Position numbers and translations under genes: made by a program. Of a DNA stretch of 64,000 nt, positions 18,782 to 27,535 are shown piece by piece. Numbering within the stretch: position 1 is the first letter of the stretch; each line of letters starts with the position of its first letter. Below the pieces are notes generated by a model that was given only the letters and a program-made list of their open reading frames with translations, did not search any database and was not told the DNA's origin. This DNA comes from Candidatus Defluviicoccus seviourii (GTDB lineage Bacteria > Pseudomonadota > Alphaproteobacteria > Rhodospirillales > Defluviicoccaceae): positions 141,278 through 205,277 of the forward strand of contig UXAT02000012.1 of NCBI GenBank assembly GCA_900609035.2, read 5' to 3'.

Positions 18782-20719
18782 ATGATAGGTAAGTCACTGG
18801 AGACAGGCCGAGCCGGAAGCGCGTCCAAACAAGAGGCTGCACCCGCACCGGCACCCTGGGATCGGAAAAACGCCTTGGATCACGTTCTCGAAACACGCGC
18901 GTCTGCGCGGACCCCCATCGCTGAGAGCAGTAGCGCGCCGACCGCCCAACGCGCGAGCCGCCCGCTTACCGGCAACGAAGCGATCGCCCGCGGCGCCTGG
19001 GAAGCCGGCATCCGCGTTGCCGCCGCCTACCCGGGGACACCATCGACCGAGATCATGGAGAGTCTCGCCGATTACCCGGCAGAGGATCTGCACGCCCAGT
19101 GGTCGACCAACGAGAAGGTCGCGCTCGACGTCGCCATCGGCGCCTCGTTTGCCGGCGTGCGCGCGCTCGCCTCGATGAAGCATGTCGGCCTCAACGTCGC
19201 TGCCGATGCCCTGATGTCGCTCACCTACATCGGCGTCAATGGCGGCCTGGTGATCGTCGTCTGCGACGATCCGGGCATTCACAGCTCGCAGAACGAGCAG
19301 GACACCCGGCTGTTCAGCCGCTTTGCCATGGTGCCGTGCCTGGAGCCGGCGGATGCGCAGGAAGCGCTGGTCATGACCCGCGAAGCCTTCGACTTGAGCG
19401 AGCGCTTCGACACGCCGGTCATCATTCGCTCGACCACCCGGCTCTCGCACACGCGCAGCCTGGTGACACTGGGCGAGCGCACGGTACCGCCAAGCGGGCA
19501 TTTCCGCGAGGACCCGAGAAAGAACGTGATGGTGCCGGCGCACGCGCGCAATCGGCATCCGAAGCTGATCGAGCGCGAGGCGGCCTTACGCGCGCACTTC
19601 GCCACCAGCGGGCATGTCCGCTGGGAAGCCGGCCGCCGCGATATCGGCATCATTACCGCCGGCACACCTTACGCGTACGTCAAAGAGGTGCTGCCCGACG
19701 CGAGCATTCTCAAACTGCCAGCCGCCTACCCGCTGCCGCTCGATCTCATCGGCCGCTTCTGTGCGAGCGTCGAGCGCGTCTTGGTGGTCGAGGAGCTTGA
19801 GCCGGCCATGGAGACCGAGATCCGCGCCGCCGGCCTCAAGGTCGAAGGCAAGGCGTTTTTCCCGCGGGTGGGCGAGCTGGCACCGGAAGTCGTGCGCGCC
19901 GGATTGGAAAGCGCCGGCATCCTTGAGCCACAGCCGAAAGTCGAACCGTGGCAGCTGACGCCGCCGGCACGGCCGCCGGTGCTGTGCTCGGGCTGCCCGC
20001 ATACAATGAGCTACATGGCCTTGCGCGCGCTCGACGCGCGGGTCGCCGGCGATATCGGCTGCTACACGCTGGCGGCGCTCGAACCCTTGCGCTCGATCGA
20101 CACCTGCGTTTCGATGGGCTCCAGCATCGCGAATGCCGTCGGCATCGCCAAGGCCGGCACGGAAGCGAAGCCGATCATCGCCACCATCGGCGACTCGACG
20201 TTCCTGCACGCCGGCATCCCGCCGCTGATTGATGCCGTCTACAATGACGCCAACATCACGGTGATCATCCTCGACAATCACATCACGGCGATGACCGGTG
20301 GCCAGGACCATCCGGGCACTGGGCGCAACTTGCGCGGCAGCGAAACCGCGCGCGTCGATTTCGAGCAGATGGTGCGCGCGTGCGGCGTGAAGTGGGTGCG
20401 AAAGGTCGATTCGTACAACGTCGCCGAGATGTACCAGGCCTGCCGGGAGGCGGCGGCATTCAAGGGCGTGGCGGTTGTGATCTCGGATCGGCCGTGCGTT
20501 CTCGACCCGGTCAAGATCAAGGGGCCGCCGCTGGAAGTGCAAGCGAAGAACTGCATCGCGTGCCAATCGTGCATGAACCTCGGTTGCCCGGCGCTGGGCT
20601 GGAGCGAGGACATGTTTGAGGGGCACCACAAGGTACGCATCAACGCCGCGCTGTGCATCGGCTGCACGCTCTGCGCCCAAATCTGCCCGTCGGACTGCAT
20701 TCATCCGAGCGTCCAGTGA
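18782..20719 (+). CDS. iorA: Indolepyruvate:ferredoxin oxidoreductase alpha subunit IorA
   Basis: IorA is the catalytic, thiamine-diphosphate-binding subunit that oxidatively decarboxylates aryl-pyruvates to acyl-CoA and passes electrons to ferredoxin. The conserved start PLTGNEAIARGAWEAGI appears at residue 61. The ThDP site is seen as TIGDSTFLHAGIPPL with the following IILDNHITAMTGGQDHPG. The C-terminus carries two [4Fe-4S] motifs (CIACQSCMNLGCP and CIGCTLCAQICP). From the ATG at 18782 the protein has 645 residues, including about 60 poorly conserved Ala/Ser/Pro-rich residues; the true start may be further in. The stop overlaps the iorB start (GTGA). Confidence 0.93.
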   Translation: MIGKSLETGRAGSASKQEAAPAPAPWDRKNALDHVLETRASARTPIAESSSAPTAQRASRPLTGNEAIARGAWEAGIRVAAAYPGTPSTEIMESLADYPAEDLHAQWSTNEKVALDVAIGASFAGVRALASMKHVGLNVAADALMSLTYIGVNGGLVIVVCDDPGIHSSQNEQDTRLFSRFAMVPCLEPADAQEALVMTREAFDLSERFDTPVIIRSTTRLSHTRSLVTLGERTVPPSGHFREDPRKNVMVPAHARNRHPKLIEREAALRAHFATSGHVRWEAGRRDIGIITAGTPYAYVKEVLPDASILKLPAAYPLPLDLIGRFCASVERVLVVEELEPAMETEIRAAGLKVEGKAFFPRVGELAPEVVRAGLESAGILEPQPKVEPWQLTPPARPPVLCSGCPHTMSYMALRALDARVAGDIGCYTLAALEPLRSIDTCVSMGSSIANAVGIAKAGTEAKPIIATIGDSTFLHAGIPPLIDAVYNDANITVIILDNHITAMTGGQDHPGTGRNLRGSETARVDFEQMVRACGVKWVRKVDSYNVAEMYQACREAAAFKGVAVVISDRPCVLDPVKIKGPPLEVQAKNCIACQSCMNLGCPALGWSEDMFEGHHKVRINAALCIGCTLCAQICPSDCIHPSVQ

Positions 20720-21651
20720 ACGCGCTCGACAAAGAATCCGCTTCCCCGCATGGCAACCGCGATGCCGCCCGACCGACGAATGTGCTGATCGTCGGTGTCG
20801 GCGGCCAGGGCGTGCTGATGGTCTCGAAGGTGTTGGCAGCGCTCTGCCAGAGCGAGGGCTTCGAGGTCAAGCAGAGCGAAGTGCACGGCATGGCGAAGCG
20901 CGGCGGGAGCGTGTTCAGTCACGTCCGCTTCGGCGAGCAGGTTTGGTCGCCGACGATCCCGCGCGGCGAGGCTGATATCGTTGTCGCGCTTGAGTGGGCA
21001 GAGGGCGTGCGCTGGCTCGATCACCTGAGGCGCGATGGCGGCACCTTCATCGCCGACACGCAGCGGATCGTGCCGCCGATCTCGTTCCGTAACCGCACCC
21101 GCAATGCCGCTTCGGCCTATGCACCGGAGACGCCGGCCGAGGTGGTGGCGCTGGTCGGCAACGGCTTTGCGCTTGATGCGACAAGCATGGCCACCGGCTT
21201 GGGCGACCGCCGGGTCGCTAACACCGTCCTTCTGGGCGCGCTGTCGACCGTGCTGCCGTTCGCTGCCGAGCACTGGCTTGCGGTGATCGAGCAGTTCGTG
21301 CCAGCCAAGACCAAAGATCTCAACCGCCGCGCCTTCCTCGCTGGGCGCGACTGGGCAGTGAGCGCTGAGCGTGTTCCCGCTGCAGTCGCCACCGACGCTG
21401 TTGCGCAAAAGGTGACGGCCCGCGCCATCGAAACCGCGCCGGCGCACTTGCTCACCATCAACGAGGCTTGGTGCAAGGGCTGCGATATCTGCGTCAAGAT
21501 GTGCCCCGAGCGCTGCCTCAGCTTGAACGCGCGGATGGTCGCCGAGCTCGCGCGGCCTGATGCCTGCACCGCCTGCCACTTGTGCGAATGGCTGTGCCCG
21601 GACTACGCGATCCGGATCGAGAGCACACCGGCCGTGAAAGGGGCCTCGTAA
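20716..21651 (+). CDS. iorB: Indolepyruvate oxidoreductase beta subunit IorB fused to a KorD-like dicluster ferredoxin
   Basis: The 311-residue protein has two parts. Residues 20-230 are the IorB gamma-type domain (NVLIVGVGGQGVLMVSKVL; KQSEVHGMAKRGGSVFSHVR), partner of IorA. Residues 253-300 form a ferredoxin with CKGCDICVKMCPERC and CTACHLCEWLCP motifs, two [4Fe-4S] clusters, like the delta subunit (KorD) of 2-oxoglutarate:ferredoxin oxidoreductases. In such operons korD directly precedes korA, and here korA follows 4 bp later, so the fusion seems to have joined the last ior gene to the first kor gene. The start is a GTG overlapping the iorA stop. Confidence 0.9.
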   Translation: MNALDKESASPHGNRDAARPTNVLIVGVGGQGVLMVSKVLAALCQSEGFEVKQSEVHGMAKRGGSVFSHVRFGEQVWSPTIPRGEADIVVALEWAEGVRWLDHLRRDGGTFIADTQRIVPPISFRNRTRNAASAYAPETPAEVVALVGNGFALDATSMATGLGDRRVANTVLLGALSTVLPFAAEHWLAVIEQFVPAKTKDLNRRAFLAGRDWAVSAERVPAAVATDAVAQKVTARAIETAPAHLLTINEAWCKGCDICVKMCPERCLSLNARMVAELARPDACTACHLCEWLCPDYAIRIESTPAVKGAS

Positions 21652-21655
21652 GCTG

Positions 21656-22804
21656 ATGGGCGAGGGCCAACGGATCAACCTCCAGGGTAACCATGCGTGC
21701 GCGCTGGGCGCGATCGCTGCCGGCTGCCGCTTCTATGCCGGCTATCCGATCACGCCATCTTCGGATGTCGCCGAACGGATGGCGCTCGAGCTGCCCAAGG
21801 TCGGCGGTGTATTCATCCAGATGGAAGACGAGATCGCTTCGATGGGGGCGATCATCGGGGCCTCGATGGGCGGCGCCAAGGTGATGACGGCGACCAGCGG
21901 CCCCGGCTTTTCGCTGAAGCAGGAGAACCTCGGCTATGCCTGCATGGTCGAGGTGCCGTGCGTGATTGTTGACGTCATGCGCGGCGGCCCCTCGACCGGC
22001 ATGCCGACCCGGCCGGCCCAGGGCGACATCATGCAGGCGCGCTGGGGTACGCACGGCGACCATCCAATCGTCGTCCTGGCACCGTCCTCGGTAAGCGAGG
22101 CGTTCTCCGAAACGATCCGCGCCTTCAACATCGCCGAGACCCTGCGCACCCCGGTCGTGCTGTTGTACGACGAGGTGGTGGGGCACCTGGTGGAAACCGT
22201 GCAGGTGCCCGACCCCGGCAGCATTGCCCGCGCCGAGCGCAAGTGGGCGACCGGCCCGCGCGAAGCGTTCCAGCCCTACGCCGCAACCGACGACGATATC
22301 CCGGCGATGGCGCGGCCGGGCGACGGTTATCGCTGCCACGCGACCGGCCTCACGCATGGCGAGCGCGGTCTGCCGACGCAGAATCCGGCCGAGGTCGAGC
22401 GGGCAATGCAGCGGCTCTTAGGCAAGCTTGAGCGCCACCGCGACGTGATTGACCGCTTCGAGACCTTCGCCGCCGAGGATGCCGAAATCCTGGTGGTCGC
22501 GATCGGCATCACCGCCCGCGCCGCCAAGCGAGCCGTTGCAGAAGCCCGACGCCAAGGCATTGCTGCCGGACTGTTCCGTCCGGTCACTTTGTGGCCATTC
22601 CCGGAGCAGCCTTTCCACGCGCTGGCGGAGCAGGCCAAGGCCATCTTGGTGCCGGAAATGAACGCGGGCCAGCTCAGTCTCGAAATCGAGCGCTTAAGCG
22701 GCCGGCCAGCCAAGGTCGCGCGCATCAACCGCTTGAGCGGCGAGCCGATCGAGCCCGCGGAGATACTCAAGATTATCGAGGAGCTGGCCCGCCATGGCCG
22801 CTGA
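21656..22804 (+). CDS. korA: 2-oxoacid:ferredoxin oxidoreductase alpha subunit (KorA-like)
   Basis: KorA-type subunits carry the pyrimidine-binding part of the ThDP enzyme that converts a 2-oxoacid and CoA to acyl-CoA, CO2 and reduced ferredoxin. The 382-residue protein shows GYPITPSSDVAERMA, MEDEIASMGAIIGASMGG and TATSGPGFSLKQENLGYA, all strongly conserved in the family. The substrate is probably 2-oxoglutarate or a branched-chain 2-oxoacid (VOR is closely related); sequence alone does not separate them. The gene overlaps korB by 11 bp and belongs to the iorA-iorB-korABC run. Confidence 0.92.
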   Translation: MGEGQRINLQGNHACALGAIAAGCRFYAGYPITPSSDVAERMALELPKVGGVFIQMEDEIASMGAIIGASMGGAKVMTATSGPGFSLKQENLGYACMVEVPCVIVDVMRGGPSTGMPTRPAQGDIMQARWGTHGDHPIVVLAPSSVSEAFSETIRAFNIAETLRTPVVLLYDEVVGHLVETVQVPDPGSIARAERKWATGPREAFQPYAATDDDIPAMARPGDGYRCHATGLTHGERGLPTQNPAEVERAMQRLLGKLERHRDVIDRFETFAAEDAEILVVAIGITARAAKRAVAEARRQGIAAGLFRPVTLWPFPEQPFHALAEQAKAILVPEMNAGQLSLEIERLSGRPAKVARINRLSGEPIEPAEILKIIEELARHGR

Positions 22805-23663
22805 GGGCATCGACGAATTCGACATCCGCGACTACCTGCGGACGGAGCTGATGCCGCATTTCATGTGCCCTGGTTGCGGCCACGGAATCGCGCTCAGAGC
22901 GCTCTTGTGGGCGGTGCACGAGGAGAGAATTGCGAAGGACCGGCTCGCGATCGTCACCGGCATCGGCTGTTCGGGCAGGGTCGGCGGCTATATCGACGCC
23001 AACACCTTTCACGTCACGCACGGCCGGCCGCTGACCTTTGCGACCGGCCTGGCGCTGGCCCGACCCGACCTCGAAGTCGTCGTCATTACCGGCGATGGCG
23101 ACTGCCTCGCGATCGGTGGCAATCACCTGATCCACGCCTGCCGGCGCAACCTCCGCATGACATGCCTGATGCTGAACAACGAGATCTACGGCATGACCGG
23201 TGGCCAGGTCTCTCCCACCACTTCCGAGGCGCGGCTGACCACGACGACGCCCTATGGCAACGCCGAGCCGACCTTCGATGCCTGCGGGCTGGCGACAGCA
23301 GCCGGCGCCGGATTGGTCGGCCGAGGCATGACATTGCAGACGGTAGCGCTCAAGAACCTGATCCGCGAGGCACTTGCCTACCGCGGCTTCTCCTTTGTCG
23401 AGATCCTGTCCGACTGCACGGAGATCTTCGGCCGCAAGAACGATCTTGGCTCCTCGCCGGAGATGATTCTCCGCCAGAAGGGCAGCATGCGGCCGGACTT
23501 CTACGGCAACACCGTCGAGCACCCGTTCCGGCCCAACAACCTTACGACCGGCATTATCGCCCGCAACGAGCGCCCGGAGTACGGCGACACCTATCGCAGC
23601 GAAGTACTGGCGCCGCACGGGCACGGCGGTGCTGCGGCCGGTGTTAGCGCACCGGTGGAGTGA
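22794..23663 (+). CDS. korB: 2-oxoacid:ferredoxin oxidoreductase beta subunit (KorB-like)
   Basis: The beta subunit binds the diphosphate of ThDP and a proximal [4Fe-4S] cluster. The 289-residue protein has FMCPGCGHGIALRAL with two cluster cysteines and GIGCSGRVGGYID with a third. The ThDP motif GDGDCLAIGGNHLIHACRRN is followed by LMLNNEIYGMTGGQVSPTT. All are hallmark sequences of KorB. The start ATG (22794) lies within the end of korA, indicating coupled translation. The gamma subunit gene follows 10 bp downstream. Confidence 0.94.
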   Translation: MAAEGIDEFDIRDYLRTELMPHFMCPGCGHGIALRALLWAVHEERIAKDRLAIVTGIGCSGRVGGYIDANTFHVTHGRPLTFATGLALARPDLEVVVITGDGDCLAIGGNHLIHACRRNLRMTCLMLNNEIYGMTGGQVSPTTSEARLTTTTPYGNAEPTFDACGLATAAGAGLVGRGMTLQTVALKNLIREALAYRGFSFVEILSDCTEIFGRKNDLGSSPEMILRQKGSMRPDFYGNTVEHPFRPNNLTTGIIARNERPEYGDTYRSEVLAPHGHGGAAAGVSAPVE

Positions 23664-23673
23664 GCGAAGAGCG

Positions 23674-24240
23674 ATGAGCCACCCAGTCGAGCTGCGCTTG
23701 AGCGGATCCGGCGGCCAGGGCCTTCAGTTCTCGGCCCGTGTGTTGGCCGAGGCGCTGCTGCGGGACGGCCGCACGGTGGCGCAGTCGCAAAGCTACGAGC
23801 CGACCTCGCGCGGCGGCGTCAGCCGCTCGGATCTGGTGGTGAGCGACGGCGACATCGATTATCCGCTTGTCACTGGTCTCGATTACCTCGTGATCCTGGA
23901 CGAGGTCGCGGCCGAGTTCCCGCCGACGCTCCTAAAGCCGACGGCGACACTCCTCGTCGATGAGAGCCGCGTGCAGACAAGGGTTGCGGGTCCGTGGACG
24001 ATCAGGAGCTCCCCCTTCGCCGAGATTGCGCGCGCGCTCGGCAACGAGAGAGCCGGCAACATCGTTGCGCTGGGAACACTCCTGGCGCTGTCGTCGTTGT
24101 GCTCGTCCGCGTCGGTGGCAGCAGCGCTGGCGGCGGAGACACCGCCCAAGTTTCTCGACCTCAACAGCGAGGCGTTCGATGCCGGCTGGCGCCTGGTCCA
24201 GCCGACGCCTGCAGCCGAGGCCGCGCACGCCCGCGCCTGA
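23674..24240 (+). CDS. korC: 2-oxoacid:ferredoxin oxidoreductase gamma subunit (KorC-like)
   Basis: The gamma subunit (188 residues) completes the alpha-beta-gamma enzyme. The N-terminal segment LRLSGSGGQGLQFSARVLAE and the SQSYEPTSRGGVSRSDLVVS motif are typical of the KorC/PorC family. I used the ATG at 23674, which has a GAGCGAAGAG leader; the upstream in-frame extension lies within korB. It ends the operon. A 122-bp gap follows with a C-rich tract and no clear terminator. Confidence 0.92.
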   Translation: MSHPVELRLSGSGGQGLQFSARVLAEALLRDGRTVAQSQSYEPTSRGGVSRSDLVVSDGDIDYPLVTGLDYLVILDEVAAEFPPTLLKPTATLLVDESRVQTRVAGPWTIRSSPFAEIARALGNERAGNIVALGTLLALSSLCSSASVAAALAAETPPKFLDLNSEAFDAGWRLVQPTPAAEAAHARA

Positions 24241-24362
24241 CAACGGCTGCGGCACCTACCAGACTGGCCAAGTATGCCGTTCGCGACCGGGCAACGGCCG
24301 AAGGCCGCCGGCAGCCTGCCCCCCCCCGGCCGCCGGCGCCGTCCCCCCTGCTCCCCACGTCC

Positions 24363-24881
24363 TCAGTTGAGCCCCTTCGCCTCCTTGCGGAACAGCTCAT
24401 CCATCTTGAGGTTGGCCGTTATGAAGGATCGCAAAGCCTCCATACCGTCGCCGAACTCCTCGTCAACCAGTAGCGGTATGACCGCCGCCTCGCGCGGAAG
24501 ATTGTACTTCCGCGACAGCTCGGTGATGCTTTCCAGCGTGTGCGCGCTAGCAAGCTGGAAGGCCAGTGCTAGAAAGCTCTGCCACGACCGGCGCATGGCG
24601 ACTTCGCCGTTGATCGGGATCTCCTGCACGGCATCCCGACTGCGATCGCTTACCAGCCGCGCAGTCTCATCGAGTTCCCCGATGGAACCGACCAGAGCCT
24701 GCAACGAACGGGAGAAGCTGAGATAATTGACGTTACTCGGAGCGGCCTTGAGCGCCTTGTAGCGGCTTGTACACGCAGCCATGTCAAGAAAAAGCCTGGC
24801 AATCAACCTGCCCAAGATCGGCCTATTTTCTCCCTCAGCTTTCCATTTTTCTTCCAGGTCAGAGACAACATCCTGCCACAT
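24363..24881 (-). CDS. Orphan hypothetical protein
   Basis: I do not recognise this 172-residue protein. It is predicted to be soluble and mostly helical, with charged N- and C-termini and one near-hydrophobic stretch (WQSFLALAFQLASAHTLESI). There is no signal peptide or membrane segment. Base composition is less GC-rich than in the neighbours, and it lies alone at the left edge of a patch with an IS relic and a restriction gene, which suggests acquisition by transfer. A GAGGGAT about 10 bases upstream could be its ribosome site. It could also be a gene restricted to a few relatives. Coding status is likely but not certain. Confidence 0.6.
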   Translation of the reverse strand: MWQDVVSDLEEKWKAEGENRPILGRLIARLFLDMAACTSRYKALKAAPSNVNYLSFSRSLQALVGSIGELDETARLVSDRSRDAVQEIPINGEVAMRRSWQSFLALAFQLASAHTLESITELSRKYNLPREAAVIPLLVDEEFGDGMEALRSFITANLKMDELFRKEAKGLN

Positions 24882-25354
24882 TCCTAATCATCCCTCGGCA
24901 CCCCGGTGGTCCGCGGACGAGATGACTCGCACCGGGCACACACCGAACCGCGCTTACAGCGCACTGCTTTTCTATTGTCGCGCAAGCATTGCAGACCCTC
25001 GTCTGAACGGGCCAAAACAAGACAACCCAACGCTGTAACGAGGATTAATTCTTCTGCCGCGCGAGTCGTCTTTGTAATACCAAAGAGGATGACAAAGATC
25101 GCCACCCAATCGGGGTCCGGCGGCGCGATTTTTGCCGACAACTATTTTTTTATTTACTACAATTGGTAGAACACTCTTAACGTGAGTGGTTGTTGCGGGC
25201 AAGACTTCGCTTTAGCGCAACCAGGATAAAACGGCCGCTAGGGTTCTACGCGGATCCGTCCATGGACGGCGCTGCCGACACGCTGCTGGCGTGGGCCGGA
25301 AGGGGCACGAAGCGGATAGAACCGGTTGCGGAGACGCCGTTGGCGGCGCCGGTC
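24882..25354. other. Non-coding, AT-richer spacer
   Basis: No credible gene is found in these 473 bases. The segment 25010-25190 is clearly richer in A and T than the rest of the window, with a run of seven T's near 25145. A 14-bp palindrome CCGTCCATGGACGG lies at 25256-25269. The composition resembles decayed or imported DNA rather than ordinary intergenic sequence. Confidence 0.6.
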
Positions 25355-25810
25355 TTACAGGTTGGCTGGAACCGGCACCATAAGAACCGGGCACGGCGCA
25401 TGGCGGAGAACGTCATGGGCAACGCTGCCGACCAGGAACTCATAGGTCGGGCCGTGGCCACGCGAGCCCAGCACGATGATGTCGGCACCAAGCTTCTCGC
25501 TCTCGGCAACGATCCGCTCGGCGGGATCGCCCTGGACAAGCAGCGCCGTTGCGACCTGTCCGCGCCGGCGCAGGACTTCGGCGTGGCTTTGCAGCAACTG
25601 ATGCTCGGCGTGGAAGCGCTCGCTCACGTGCTCGCGGACGCTGTCCGGTCCGGCCTTCCAGCCGACAAACGCGGGATCCGGCTCGGCAACGTGGATGAGC
25701 CACAGCCGGCCGGCGCTGGCGCCCGCTATCCACGCCGCCGCCTCGATCACCGGACCGGCGGCCGGTGACAGATCGATGGCGACAACGAGCGTTTTCGCCT
25801 GTTCCTGCAT
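25355..25810 (-). CDS. Universal stress protein (UspA family)
   Basis: This 151-residue single-domain Usp protein has the nucleotide-binding pattern G-x2-G-x9-G-S (GSRGHGPTYEFLVGS), so it is of the ATP-binding subgroup. The N-terminal strand KTLVVAIDLSPAA and the end HAPCPVLMVPVP are typical. Such proteins are induced in stress and growth arrest; the target is unknown. I used the ATG at 25810 (MQEQAKTLVV); an upstream in-frame start at 25876 would add a non-conserved tail. It stands alone, with non-coding DNA on both sides. Confidence 0.9.
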   Translation of the reverse strand: MQEQAKTLVVAIDLSPAAGPVIEAAAWIAGASAGRLWLIHVAEPDPAFVGWKAGPDSVREHVSERFHAEHQLLQSHAEVLRRRGQVATALLVQGDPAERIVAESEKLGADIIVLGSRGHGPTYEFLVGSVAHDVLRHAPCPVLMVPVPANL

Positions 25811-25979
25811 TTCAGCACCCGATCCCGTACTGGCTCTTGGGCTCTGAACACAAGGGTGCCGAAGAGGTGGCGTCAACGCAAGGGGCTTCTCCGTTGATAT
25901 GCACTGCAGACCCCGTACGGTGGCAGATCTTGCCGACGGCTGCGGAAATCTGTGTTTTGTCTATATGTAAAGAAGCGTG

Positions 25980-26219
25980 TCATTGACCCAATTGAGGGTT
26001 AAGGCGCATCCTGCTGATTTCAGTTTTCGCAAGGACGCATTGAGTCTGAGGCACGGCGATGTGAGCGGCTATCGAACCAATGATTTGCGGATCGTGGGCG
26101 ATGGCGGACACGTCTTCGTAGGTCGGCCAGCCGTCGATCTTGGCGGTTAACTCTGGGACGACGTTGGCGCTGATGAATGAGTGCAGGCGAGCGGCCGAGA
26201 AGTCCTTGATCGCGGCCAA
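25980..26219 (-). pseudogene. Relic of an IS1595 (ISXO2-like) transposase
   Basis: The 79-codon frame matches the C-terminal part of ISXO2-like DDE transposases as I know them: AAIKDFSAARLHSFI, then IDGWPTYEDV (the second catalytic Asp region) and HDPQIIGSIAAHIAVPQT. The expected next segment HRVFANLK is seen only as QCVLAK followed by a different frame; removing one base would restore a LKSAGC-like continuation, so there is probably a frameshift. In-frame similarity extends a few codons upstream (GRIRL) to about 26233. No N-terminal half or terminal inverted repeats are found. It is a dead remnant of an insertion sequence. Confidence 0.62.
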
Positions 26220-26506
26220 GCGGATCCGTCCCGAACATTCCCGACAACCGGGTCCGTAGGGATAAGCACGAGGAAAAACTGGGAAAGATATAGAATAAGA
26301 AATCTTTCCACATCTGTTAGGGTAGCACAGGTGCGATCTGAAGAATTGGCTGCAGAATCACGCTTTGCGTTGCTCACAGATCAAGAAAAAGACAAGCAAT
26401 GTGGGTTGCGTATCATATTTCTAAGATTTCTGGTCAAAGATGGCGCAAGACCGCTTGAGCCTCTGCTCATGCGTTTCCTTGCGAAGACGGGTGAGAAGTG
26501 AACGGC

Positions 26507-27535
26507 ATGAGGCTATGGCTGGTCAGAAGCGGGCGGTATGGCGAGCGGGAGCAGGAAGCGCTCGCGTCGAACGTGCTTGCGCCCGGTTTTGTTGATATCG
26601 GCGATCTGTCCAAAGCGGCATCAAAGGACGACGTTCGTGAGGTGTTGCGAGGCGCACTGCCCGATGCGGGCGATGGGCGGATCAAGCATTTCACCAACCA
26701 ACTCTATCAGTTCGTGCGCACGATGTCGGTCGGCGATCTTGCCATCATGCCGCGCAAGAATACCGGTATGGTCGCCATCGCTGAGGTGAGGGGTGACTAC
26801 GCCTTTCGTCCCGATCTGCCGAACCTCGTCCACGTGCGCCCCGTCAAGTGGCTGCGCCCGGATGTTTCCCGCGACGTGTTCGAGCAGGACCTCACCTACT
26901 CTCTGGGCGCGTTCATGACGATCTGCGAAATTTCGCGCAACAACGCTGTCGAGAGGGTCAAAGCCGTCGTGCGCACCGGCACCGATCCCGGCCCGGTCAG
27001 GGCTGCGGCTCCCGGCAGGACGGCAGCCGATATCGAGGCGGGCGAGAGCGCTATTCAGGATATCGACGAGTTGGCGCGAGACCAGATCCGCAAGCACATC
27101 GGTGCAAAGTTCAAGGGGCACGCGCTCGCCCGTCTTGTCGCCGCCGTTCTCGAAGCCGAAGGCTACGTCACCAGCGTATCGTCGCCGGGAAAGGATGGCG
27201 GTGTCGATATCCTCGCTGGGCGTGGCTCGCTCGGGCTTGATCCGCCGCGCCTGTGCGTTCAGGTCAAATCGGGCTCGGAGACCAGCGACGTCACCGTGCT
27301 CCGTGCTCTCCAAGGCACGATGCAGAACGTCAAAGCCGATCACGGCTTGCTCGTCAGTTGGAGCGGGGTGACGCAGGACGTCGAACGCGAAGCCCGGCAG
27401 AGCTATTTCACCGTTCGCATCTGGCGGTCCAGCAACCTCATCGAAGCCGCGCTCCGCAACTACGAGCGCCTCTCCGAGGAAATCCGCAACGACCTCCCGC
27501 TTAAGCGCACCTGGACGCTCGTGTTGGAGGAGTGA
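26507..27535 (+). CDS. Mrr-type restriction endonuclease
   Basis: This 342-residue protein has the Mrr_cat PD-(D/E)xK nuclease domain in its C-terminal half: LARLVAAVLEAEGYV, then SSPGKDGGVDILAG with the catalytic Asp, and CVQVKSG with the E/Q-x-K motif. The N-terminal 130 residues (MRLWLVRSGRYGEREQEAL) match the domain found in front of many restriction-system proteins. Mrr enzymes of type IV cut modified DNA. No methyltransferase lies beside it, which fits type IV. The ATG at 26507 gives the conserved N-terminus; a GTG at 26498 is possible. It lies next to a transposase relic, suggesting lateral origin. Confidence 0.88.
   Translation: MRLWLVRSGRYGEREQEALASNVLAPGFVDIGDLSKAASKDDVREVLRGALPDAGDGRIKHFTNQLYQFVRTMSVGDLAIMPRKNTGMVAIAEVRGDYAFRPDLPNLVHVRPVKWLRPDVSRDVFEQDLTYSLGAFMTICEISRNNAVERVKAVVRTGTDPGPVRAAAPGRTAADIEAGESAIQDIDELARDQIRKHIGAKFKGHALARLVAAVLEAEGYVTSVSSPGKDGGVDILAGRGSLGLDPPRLCVQVKSGSETSDVTVLRALQGTMQNVKADHGLLVSWSGVTQDVEREARQSYFTVRIWRSSNLIEAALRNYERLSEEIRNDLPLKRTWTLVLEE

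Noticed and set aside
18772..18787. NifA site for the liv promoter
   Set aside because: The motif is TGT-N10-ATA, one base off the consensus, so it was not listed as a site.
25256..25269. Palindrome CCGTCCATGGACGG as an operator or attachment site
   Set aside because: Single occurrence, no nearby promoter or repeat partner; could be chance in GC-rich DNA.
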